A stretch of 64,000 bases of DNA, taken from assembly GCF_007830635.1 (NCBI RefSeq), contig NZ_VLLA01000025.1, forward strand, positions 53,450 through 117,449, written 5' to 3'. Below the pieces are notes generated by a model. It saw only the letters and a program-made list of their open reading frames with translations. It ran no database searches and was not told the origin of the DNA. This stretch comes from Bradyrhizobium huanghuaihaiense (lineage in GTDB: Bacteria > Pseudomonadota > Alphaproteobacteria > Rhizobiales > Xanthobacteraceae). Shown here one piece after another: positions 25,841 to 37,800 of this stretch. The translations under genes were made by a program, and so were the position numbers. Numbering within the stretch: position 1 is the first letter of the stretch; each line of letters opens with the position of its first letter.

Positions 25841-28800
25841 ATGCCGACACCGGGGGCGTGGATGGCGGCGAGCATAATTTTTTTCTCCGGCGCAACGAAT
25901 GCGCTGACCATCGCGGGCCTAACCCCGAACGATCCATTCAAGGTCGAGGAGATTCTCGTCACGACGCCGCAAGGCAGCGGAAGAATCAAAATCAATCCGT
26001 TTGTAATTCCGTCCCATGCATCCCAGACGCCCGGCCATCCACTAGAATCTATCCTGATCGAAGACGCGGATGTCGCGCTCGATCCGTGGAAGCTAAAGTC
26101 CTGGAGTCAGATCCAAAAGGACATCAAGTCCCTCAGAGACAGTGCGGCATTCGCGCTGGCCGCAGCCGCCGAAGCTGAACGGGACACGCTGCGGCAAGCG
26201 CTTCAAGGCGTATCGATAGACCTTGCGGCTGCAGGCTTTTTCGGCATCAGCGGGATACCGTTCGCAGCGGCCGGAGCTTTCGAGGCCCATCTCGGTATCG
26301 ACATTGCGGCTTTTGATCCTGGCCAGGACGATACTCCACTGCTGACCGCGACGCTGACCGGAACTGGCCAGATATCGGTGCCGAACCAAATCACCCGCGC
26401 TGACGTCCGCTTTGAGGTCTCGCTGACCCGCAACGAAGTGGTCGATCTGCTGCCCTCGATATCGCTGCACCCGCTGCCCCAGTTTCCCGCGCTGCATCTG
26501 CGCTGGCCGAAGATCCCGTGGCCCCAACTAAGCTGGCCCGCGCTCGATTTGAGCGGTCTGATCAATCTGTTCAAGTTCGATCTACCGATTCCGAAACTCG
26601 ATCTCGGCAAGTGGCCGATATCGATCCGATGGGCTACCGCGCCCAAGCCCACACTGGCGATCAACGCGCAGAAGCAGCTGGAGATCACCACCAGTCCGGC
26701 GCAGCGCGGCGATGGTACGCTGATCTACGAGAGCGCAGGCCACACTACCGATATCGCTGCGATCAACGGCTTCGGCATCACGCTCGATGCCGCCGGCACA
26801 TTGTCGCTTGCGGGGAAAGTCATCCCGACCGGCGTGCCCCCCATCGATCTGCCAGCGACCACCATCGAAAAGCCCGACGCGCTGCCGTTCAAGATCGAAC
26901 TGGCGGCCTCGGAGCTGAGCCTCGCTATGCCCCCGGTCGACCTCTCAAATCCGACGGCGGTGGGCGTCACCGCCACGCTCAACATGCCGCGCATCCTGGT
27001 CCGCGCCAAGAACGATCCGGCACTGCTGATCGCCGTTCATGCCGCCTATTCACAGACGTTCGACACCCTTACCGGCAATTCGTCGGGCCAACTGACCGCG
27101 CTGGAAATTGTCGAACCCTATCCGGTCAAACTTGTCGCGCTGGCAGCGCAGGAAGCGGCCGATCTTGCCCAGGCGCTGGTCCGGTTCGTGTCGGCGCTCC
27201 ACGTTCAGGGTCCGAACGTCCCCGATCTGTCAAATGTTCTCAAGGTGCTCGAACGTTTCGCGGACATGATGGCGGCGGCAGTGCGCTGGCTGGCGCAGCA
27301 GGCCGGCTCCGCCGCCAGTTCGCTGCTCGGCGTCGCCGAAGCGGTCGCCGAGGTCCTGGCGAAGCTGATGCGCATGCTGTGGGATGCAATCAAGGCCCTC
27401 GGGACGAGCGGCCCCGGCATCGCAATCGTCGTGGAGGTGCGGCTCGACGCGCGCAGCTATGCGCTGCGCCAAATCGTCATCACGCCGGCATGGGTCAATG
27501 CGCCGGGCGGGAATTTTTCAGGTCAGGAGCTCGGCCTCAGCATCGACATACCGCTGGACTGGCAACCGATGCTCCTCGTCGAGCTGGATGGCTCGCCGAG
27601 CGTCGCGCTGATGGCCGTACCGCCGGTAGGTTCACTCGCAACCTTGGGAACCGATCTCTGGCTGTCGCGCGACGCCGGCGTGGAAGCCGTGAGGGATACC
27701 GACCCGGACGGCAAACGGGCTGATAAGCGTCTGATCCAAGCCACCGCGAAATTCAATACTACGACGGCGATTGCGGTCATCCGCCTGAGTGGCGGCAAGG
27801 CCCAATTCATGCAGGCCTGCAAGGCGACAGTCCAGGCGACGCCGATCATGCCGCCGGCCGGGACCAGCCTGCCCGCGGGCTTGATGGTCGCGCGCATGAC
27901 GGGCGCGATCACCTATTCGCCGCTCGATTGGGCGAGTGTCGATGTCAACATCGAGGCTCAGACCGACAGGCTGCTGCCGTTCCTTCAATCATCCAAACAG
28001 AGTACGCCGAAGTTTGTTGACGCGCTCGGCCAGTACATCCAGGTCACCGCGAAGAAATCTGCTGTTCCGGTCGGAAACGGTGCCTTTGATCTGCCGATCA
28101 GCGTGACGCTGAAAATCAAGGACGCAAATGTCGATTTCGATCTCAACGTCCACATCGACCTCACGAATTTCAGCGTACGATTGTCCGGCGGCGATAAGGT
28201 CCGCATCTTCGGCGAAGCCAGCAAATCGGATTTCAGTTTGCTTGGCCTGAACGGCAACATCGTCCTGAATGCGCCCAGAAGCGCCGATTGGCCTGCCGGC
28301 AAATTTCCGTTCTTCGGGCTGGATTTCTCGAGCGGCGACGTGCGCCTCTCACTGGCTCCTGAGGCGCGGCTCGACCTTGCCTACGGCCAGGTGGCCAGCG
28401 GCGGCCGCGGCATCGTGTTTCATGTCGATGAGCTCGGAATGTCGCGCAGCGGGCTCGACCTGGCGGCCAAGGTCGACCGTGACACTCCGGTGCAACTCGC
28501 CGGCGTCGACATGCCGTTCCGCTTCGATGGCGGCGGGCTCTCGATCAAGAACAGCGAAATCCAGGCATTTTCGATCAAAGGCTCCGGGCAACTGCCTCCT
28601 GAACTGGTCGGCGAAGCCAACGCCACGATTTCCATCTCGATGGGAAGGGGAAGCGACGGCTCGCTGATTGTGCAGAGCGCCGAAGCCAAACTCGACAAGG
28701 CCAACGATCCGATCGTTTGCCACGCCACACGGTTCGTGCTGACTATCACCGCGCTTGGCCTCGAATTTCAGAACTTTACCGGCAATGGCGCCGGCTATCA

Positions 28801-31800
28801 TTTCTACTTCACCCTGACTGGGACCGCGGTATTCCAGCCACGGGAGGGCGAATTCACCGACGGGCTGCTGAAATACCTCGGTAGCATTACCATCACCCTG
28901 GACAAGGCGCCGCTCGCTCGGGATTCGTCGATGCTGCTGCGCGCGATTAAGTTCCAGGTCGCCGTGGTTCCGGCCAAGCGATTCAACTTCTTCAATCTAT
29001 TCAACTTCGAGCTGCGCGGCATCGGATTCCATCCGGCTTCGCCGGCGTTCGGCGGCAAGCCGGCATTGTCGATTTCCGGACAGGTCAATTTCGTCGAAGC
29101 CGGCGATATCGTCAGCCCGAGAATTGATTTTCACGAGCTATGGATCGCGCCGCCGAAGGCTGGCCAGTCACTCCCGCAGATCCGGTTCGACGGATTGACG
29201 CTCGGCATACGCTTCGGCGGTGCGGCATCGATCGAAGGCACGGCGATGACCGTGGACGATACCTTGCCGAGTCTTTACTCGCCGGGCGCACTTCCAAAGG
29301 ACGTCACCGTCCACGGCTTCCTTGCTTCCGGCAAGCTGACCATCAAGGGCTGGGGCGCTATGTCCGCCGCGATGGGCTTCCTCGAGCTTCGCAAACCGGG
29401 CGGCGATTTGCGCCAGGCGTTTTTCCTTTATGGCGAGGCCGACGACCTTTCGATCGAAATACCGACCCCGGTCGGTCCGATCTATCTTCGGGAGGTCGGC
29501 TTTGGCTTCGGCTACCGCTTTACGCTCGCCGCCTTCAACCGCGCCGATCAGGTGACCAACGTCAAGGACCTCATCAAAGTCCTGGACGACATATCCAAAT
29601 ACCAGGGCAACCTTGCCTCGGTAAAATCGTGGGAGCCGGAGGCGGAGGGCAATCGCGTCACGCTGGCGCTACGGGGCTTGATCACGATCGAGAGCGCCTC
29701 CGAGGAAACCGAATATAACGCCGACGGCGAAAAGGAGCTTCCTAACCCGATCCTATTCGACATCGTCGCAGCCCTGCGCAGCGACTTCACCTTCTTCTTG
29801 AACGCGCGGGTCTGGATCGCACGCAACTACGCTGACTGGCATGATTCCAGTGTCAATGATGGATGGCGCAACAACCCGACCCTGCGCGGTTATGTCTACC
29901 TTTCAGTCCCGCGCAAGGAGTTTCTCGGGCGCCTAATCGCCGATGGCACCGGCGACGTCGAGGGTACTCATCCAAAACTGCCGGCGCCGCTCGTCAAGGC
30001 CATGAAGAACATTCGGTGGTCGGCGACGACATACATCCGTCCCGGGCTGTTCCACCAGGAATTCGGCTGGCCTTACGAACTCGGTTTCACGTTCGAGGAG
30101 AGGCAGAGCGGCGGCAGCTTCCAGATCGTCTGCGAGGGCGGGCTGATCAACCGCATCGAGGACGGCTCGATGCTGTATGGCATCGCCTTCCGCGCCCGAG
30201 GTTACGCCCAATTTGGCGGCCAGGTCGGCGGCCGCTCGTTCGGCGCTTCTGTGGCGGCGCGCGCGGACTTCGCCATCGATGCAAAATTCATTGCGTACAT
30301 CTCGGTCAAGCGCTTCAGCGAAACACTGTTCTACGGCTCGATCGCTTTCGACATCTCGCTTTCGCTGCAGGTTCGCGTATGGCTCGAGTTCAGTGTCGGT
30401 TTCACCGACATCCATCTGGAAGTCGGTTTTTCGATTTCGCTGACGATCTCGATCGCACTTGAGGCCGCCGCCACGCCGAACAGCATCGCAGCGCGTGGTG
30501 CGGCATCGGTTGCCGTCGGGGCGTTTGGTCGTCACATCCGGCTGGGTATCGGGTTTGCGATCAATCCCGGACGCCTCGACGAGGCACGGGCGCGCGTCGA
30601 ACGCTTCATGCAGCTTGGCCTTACGGTTGCGATGCCGGACGCTGAAAAGGGCATCGCGCCGCCGGCACCGGAGCTGCCGCGCGGACCTAGTGCAGCCGAT
30701 GCCGACCAGGCTGCCAACGACGCGCTGGACAAGCACGACGCGGTGACCGCCCCCGCACCCGGCGCGGCCCCGACCGCGCAGGGGCGGCCGCTGCAGCCGA
30801 CCGCGTATTGGGCGATGCTGTTTCCGGTCGCCGGCGACCAAGGCACCGGCGACGACGAGCGATTTGTGATGGTCTTCGTGCCCCGGGATCACACCGAAAC
30901 CGGATTGGATACCAACAAACTCCCGACCAGCAGAGATGGCCAGTCCTTCAGCAGCTTCTACCCACCGCCGACGATTTTCGAGTCGGGCGGCGGTGTTTAC
31001 CCGACGGCGCTGCGCATATCGACGCGAACGAAAGCAGACGGCACTCCTTTGATGACGCCCGTCGATCTGTTCCGACTTGATGCCGAGTCAGGCAAGCAGC
31101 CTATCCAATTCGGAACCCCTCCGGCAACTCCCGTGCCGCTGACTTACAATCTGGACTGGAAGATCGCCGTGTCCGGCGGCGAAGCGCTCCCGATGGGCCG
31201 GTTCCTGTCGCAATGTTTCATTCGGCAGCCAAACGCGGCCGGCGCGGCGGATCTGAACGAGCCGTTGAATACGCATATCAAGGCTGACCGCGAGAGACTG
31301 CCGGATAACCGCGAGTCCGCCGCTCAAGTGCTCACCGAAGCGGGCCGAGATCAGATCAATCTCGGAATCGAATATCGCGCAGCCAACGATATCGAGGAAC
31401 GACGCTCGGCCGCGATCGCCTCGTTGTGCGATTCCGCAGCCAGGCTTGCGGCCGGCGCCGATGCTTCCTGGCAGGCGGGCGCGGCTGAGGTCGGGCTGGA
31501 CATCCGGACCATGGGAATTGCCTTTGTCGTGAAACGAGGCGACATCGACAAGCTGTTCGAACGGGCTTCAGCCGACGATCTTCCGCGTGTCGCAAATTTC
31601 AACGTGGATTCCGCAGTCAGCTCGATCGTTCCGCTCGATGGCAACGTCCATCTCTTCAATCCGCCGGAACGGATGTTCAGGGAGCGCGCGCCGAGGCTGG
31701 CCGATCCGGTCATCGAAGCGACCGCGAGCGGCATCCGGCTCGACTGGGACCTCGAGCCCGCATTCGGCGCATCGACCGGTGTGTGGAACGACCCTGAATT

Positions 31801-34800
31801 CAACCTGAAGCACTACCGGATCGAGCGCGTCGTAACGACGCCGGATAGCGTCGACAGCCAGTACAAGCCGATGCGCATCACGACCAAGGCGGCCGGTCCC
31901 ATGCGTCTGGTGCGCGACCCGGTCACCGCCAATTTCGTTTGGCGTTTCGTGCGACCCAACGCGCAATTCGTCGACGATCTGTCTGACCTTCCCGATGAGC
32001 TGCGCCGCTTGCTGCTGCCGCCGTCGAACATACCCGCGAGCAAGCCGGGCGGACCACCGGCGAACATTCCGAACCCGCCACCCAATGTGCTGCGCTACGT
32101 CGTTGTGCCGGTCGACACGGCCGGCACAGATGGACCGCCGACGCCGCTGGTGTTGCAAACCGAAGCGGTCAAGCCGGCGCGCAAAAGTGTCAGCCGTGCG
32201 GTGCTGCATTTCGAATATCGCGGCAGCAAAGACCAGGTAATCGCCGACGTTACCTCGACGGCCTCCTTCATACCGACCTTTACGCTCGGTATCGACGACG
32301 CTGCCGACCACCCGGCCGCCGACCCGAAGAAGCGCAATGACCTGAAGTCGCCGCGCTCCTACGTCGTGCGGGTCCGGAATGAACTTGCGGTTCCGATCGG
32401 GCTCTATGGTTCGGATGCGGTGAGCGACGCCCGTGCACGGCCGTCCGCGGCCGACTTCGCGATCAAGCGCCCGACAGACCGGGATTTCGTCATCACCTTG
32501 ACCGATGGAGTGCTGCCCGGACCCGACGCAGGCAAGGTAAAGGAGCCGAGCTTCGACGACCCGACCGGGGTCGTGGCCGCGGCATTGCCGCCGAAGCCGG
32601 GGTACATGATTGATAACCTGGATGGCTTCAGGGAGGCCATCGGAGCAAAACGGACAGCGCGGAATCGGCTCGACAGCGGACCGATCGGCGTTCGCTTCGC
32701 GATCCAGCCCAAGCTTGACCTCGGCCTTAAAGGCGTTGAGCCGCCGTGGTGCCCGATGGACGCAACGATCCTGATTGATCTGACCGGCGTCGCTACCAAG
32801 GACAATTTACCGGCGGTCGCCGCGCCGGTCGAAGTATTCGAACACCCGGTCAAAATCGAGTCGGCGCCGTTGCTGTCGGAAGATCTCGATGGGGACGCCG
32901 GCCGGGTCACCATCCTGCACCCCGACAAGGATGCCACCCTTGCCCAATTGCTCGGCTGGAACGACGGCTCAACAGGTACGCCGCCGGTTCGGCGCATGCG
33001 CGATGCTGCGCGCCGCGTCGCTACGAAGGTTCGATGGAACGCCCGGCCCGCCGCATCAGACACGCTGGCCGCGGACCATAGTGCCAAGCGGTCTGCGTTG
33101 TACTTCGGTGGATACGACATTTTCGAGCTCGATGTCGCCGGCGAAGCCGAAGGCGCCACCAGTGCCCCGGCGGCGCTGAGCCTGCGTTACCCATTCAGTA
33201 ATTCCACCGTGGATGCCAATCCTGGCACCGCACTGCGCATCCACACCGTAGATGGCACGATGGATGCGATCTACGTCGGCGGCGATTTGGCGGCGCTGGA
33301 CCGGCTTGACGATTCCGGCGACGCTGCCAAAGGCCAGATCCGCCTAGTCCAGATCGACAATCTGGCGAACGCCCTGACCTTCGATCTCAAATTATGCGTG
33401 CGCGCGCGCGGCTATCGCAAACTCATCGTCGAGCCCGTACGCGGCAAGCCTCCCTTCGCCAATGGCAAAATTCTGGCACTGATTTTCACACGTGATCCTC
33501 CCGCAGGCCACCTGGCGCGCGTTCAAGGCTTACCGCCGTCGCTGGCGCGGCTCGATCCAGCCGAAATCATTGATTTCGCCAAGCTCGAGGCGCACTATCC
33601 AAGTGAAACCAGCCGGCTGTTGGCGTCGAGCTCCATAAGGCAGGGCGCGTGGTATTCACCTGCGGAATCCTTCCTTGTCTGGCCGGAGCGGATCTTGCGC
33701 CGCTCGCTGGCGATCAATGTTGACGAGCCGCTGTTGACCGAACTGCTCTCCAACGGTCGGCCTGAACGCATTGCCGTTGCACTCAAGATTAGCGATCAAC
33801 TCAGCGGCGAGGTGCGGCGGCTTCTGGCCGACGGAGCCGAAGAAATCCTGCATCCGGAAGGACTGAAGGCACAATGGACCGCCGCGGTCTTGCGCGAACT
33901 CTTTCAAAACCTGGTCTGGAATGCGAACGCTCCGGATATTCGCGCGGCATTTGAAGCGAACCCCGCACCGTTCCGCAACGCGCGCATCACCGTCCGGGCC
34001 CTCAAACCCGGCGCGACCGGCGCGCCGGACATCGTGCTTGGTAGCACCGACTGGCAGATCGATCTCGACCCGCCCGTGCATCCCGTGCTCGCCGACGTCA
34101 TCGACTGGGCGCGATATCAGACCGCGCCGCGCCTCAGGCTGCGATACCCTCAGTTGGATCTGGCCAAGCCGGCTATAGAGGCGATCGAGACGTGGCTATC
34201 CGACCCGGCAACCAACATCGGACCCTCGGTCCAATTCTCCATCGCAGACTGGAGCGGCCTGGTGCCGGCGCTCGGCTTCCAACTCGGCCAGGACTTCCAG
34301 TTCCCGCCGGCGGGTCAAATCACCGAATTACGGCTCGAAGTTCCGAAAGGGAAAACGGCAGCCAGTCGGACCGACATCGTCAACCAGATCATGACCGCGA
34401 TCAGTCGGCTGGCCCTGCGACTCGACGGCGTACAAGTCGCAGCACTTGGCGCGCAGCAGGCGGCGGCGAAACTCGTCATCAATCTCGGCGCAACACCAGG
34501 TACGCCCGGTCCAGGTCCACAGCCGTTCAAGATCGCGGCGCAGACCAGGCCGGGACCGCGGTATCGCCGTTACGAACCGGTTCTGGAGCAATCGCCCAAG
34601 ATCGGCGCAAAGGAGGTCGCAGGCTGGTTCGATGAAACGCCGGTGCAGCGCGATCCCTACGGCTGGAGTATCATGCGCAGCCTCGGGCTCGCCGCGGGCC
34701 TCAAGCTCTACGACACCGAGGCCCGTGACTATGTCCCTCCCGCCGATGCGCTGGAGATCCTGCGGACCGCCTTTGATGAGATTCTGCGGAGATATCCGCT

Positions 34801-37800
34801 GACCGATTTCGGCTCGCCGTTCGTCGATATCGTCACCCACGCCGGCGGGACCATGTCGCTGGCCTCGTTCGACGGCGGCATGAGTGGCGTTGCGGCCAAC
34901 GAAGTAGCTGCGCTTCTTGACGATAAGGCGTTGTCGCTGGTCCAGATTTCGCTGCGACCGACCGTCGATAGATTTGCCGGCGCTTGGGTCGACAGCGGCG
35001 ATGAAAGGGGCGGAAGCCGCCAGCCGATCGATAAGGTCGTGGCGTACTTCGCCATCAAGTCAGCCTTCCCGGACCGTACCGACAAGGCGAAAATCCAAAT
35101 CGATCTGAACGGCCTCAATCCTGCCCAGGGGCTGGTGGCCATTGCAGAGGTTATCGATCTTTCGTCCGGACTGGCGAAACCCCCGATCGTGACGTTGATC
35201 GCCAAGGCCGATACCGGCGATGCGGTCAAGACCTTGCGCGAGGCCATGCTCGACGGCGCCGGCGAGCAGCAAACGCTCGAAATCGACGCTAGCAAACTCA
35301 AGAAGGGCGACATTGCAGCCCTTGCGCGCGTCACCGTCAACCTGGCCGATGCAGCGGCCGTGTTCGGCCAGCCTACCGGCGCGGCATGGGTCACCGGCGC
35401 CGACATCGAGCAGGTCGCATCACCCGACGATTGCAAGGTGCAGCCTTTCGGTCGCTTCCCGGAGATGACGGCACGGCGGTACAGCGCACTGGCCGGGCCG
35501 GGGGGGCACAAGTCCTTGCTGGACGCAATCAAGCGCTTCCGCAGCTACGCGCTGCGCCGCCTGCCGGATGGGTGGCCAAACGCAACCGACGAGCCGACCG
35601 TGGTGGCGCGTATTCCCGAATGGACGCGGCGCTTCATCGAACACGGGCCTGCGTCGCGGCCGGAGCGGACGAAGATGCCGTTGTTCGCGATCGCCGAAGT
35701 CACACGCCCGGATCCTTGGCGCGTCGGCGTGGCCGGTGACGGCACGATGGAGGTATTGTTCACGCATGACGACCGCAAGCGGCGCTTGAAGCGGTACGCG
35801 GTACGCCCATACGGAAGGTACGAGGCTTTCACCGATGCGCTGACCCACGCGACTGACCCCGACGTTCCGCCAAAGCCGCCGCGACTCGGCGGCGCTTGGG
35901 TCGACGTGCTGGCTGACAGCACCGACGCACAACAAAAGTTCGAGAACAATTGGAGCCAGCGATTCTTCGACGTTGTGATCCCGCGAAGCGAACCTTTGGC
36001 GCCTCCGGTCCTCGTCGATGCCCGGCGCATCGAGATTCTGCCACCGACCGCCGCCACCGATCCCGCGCCGCGCAAGGTGCTCGAGTTTCTTTACTCACGA
36101 CATCCGGAAGAAGTTCTTTCCGAGGCCAACGTCACCGTCGAGGGCGCGTTGTCGTTCGAGACCGTCTCGTTCGGCTTCTGGCGTGAATTCCCGATGCAGA
36201 GCTGGGCCAACGACCTGCAAGCGAATATCGACACCACGGAGGCGTTTGGCGGCTGGGACCATCGCCCTGCCCCGTTCAAGCTGATCGACAGCAGCGACGA
36301 GTTCGGCGGACTTGCGCAATTGCCTCCGCCGCAGGGCAAGACCGACTTTGTCCCCGGCCGCTACACTGATGGCTGGCGTGGTGCTCTAGCGCTACGCACC
36401 GAAGCGCTTCCGTTCTTCTTCCGCACCCATGTCGCAGCATTTGCCTCGGCCGGCGTGGTGGTGTCGGAGCCGGTCGTCGCGACGATCGAGGAAGGGCACT
36501 ACGAACTCGCGTTGCCGTGGAGGCCGAGCGTCCCGCCCAAGCCTGGTGACATCAATGCTCCCACTCCGCCGCCTGACTGGTGTGTCAAAAGGCTGAACAA
36601 TCCCGATCGCGTCTGGGTAACCTTCCGTCTTCCCCTTGCGCGGTTGTTCGATTCGATGCCGCAGGACTCGCGGAAAGTCTGGTTGCAAGCCAACAATATT
36701 CCCGACGTCTTCATGTTGCCCGATCCAGTGGCGCGCTATGAGATCGGCGTTGTCGCGACTGATGACGCCGGGCTGTCGGCCGCATCGGCTGAACTCGACA
36801 TCATCGGACAGCAGCGGCCAGTCATACCAGTGCCCGGGCAGCCGGCCGCAGCATCCGGCTACCGGATGAACCTGGTCGGCCCCTTGTTCGACCCGTCGTC
36901 GCCGACGTCTCCCCCCGTCGAGCCGCCCGCCGTCAACGGGATATGTTGGAAACTCTATCCGTCGGTGCTGGTAAAGGGCGACGCGACGCTGCCATCGGAA
37001 AAATTCGCGCCATCGATCGCCACGACGGATCCTACAAGCGGTGGCGGCGACCCGTTGCGCAAATTCGTGCTTGCGCCGGAAGATTTTGGCGCGGCCGGAA
37101 TCTGGCCGGTCGTTGCGCCGACCACGACACTCACCTTCGAAGTGCATGTCCCCGCCGTCAACACTGGCTGGCCGGCCTTTACCGCAGCCGTCGCGGCGTG
37201 GCGCGATGTCTATCAAGACTACCGGGCCATTGTGAAAGCCAAGGACATTTGGGAATTCCTTGATCTTTGGGCCCGCACCAATTGGCCTCCGCCGGCAGAC
37301 CAGCCGAGACAATTCACCACCGCCGCGTTCGCCGCGGGTCTTCCGTGGCCATCGACCCTGCCGGCCGACGTCAGCACCACCCAGACTGGCGGATGGACAT
37401 GGCCGACGCTCGCCAGTAGCGCCGGCGGCATCACGCAGCGCCAAAGTGTCCGTGCTCTCATCCCAAGGACCGGTTACAACGCGGCAGATTTCAAGACCAT
37501 GATCAGCGGACCCATTTGCGCCGAAATGCGTCGCGTCGTTGCCGCGCGCAAGGAGGCCAAGAGCCGCTTTGCGAACTATTCGCCGCTCAACACCGTGTTG
37601 CCGGCCGATCCAGCCGTCCTGCCGGCGTCCGGCTCCATCGCAAAGGCGGCCTATCGCCTCGCCACCACCAAGACGCTGCCAAGTTCTGTCGATGTGATTG
37701 TCGCGATCCCGATCACTGTCGATACCCGCGCGGCAGGTACGTACGCCAAGATCAACGCACTGATCCTGGCGGTTGAAGCCAGGGATTTCACGGCAACCGC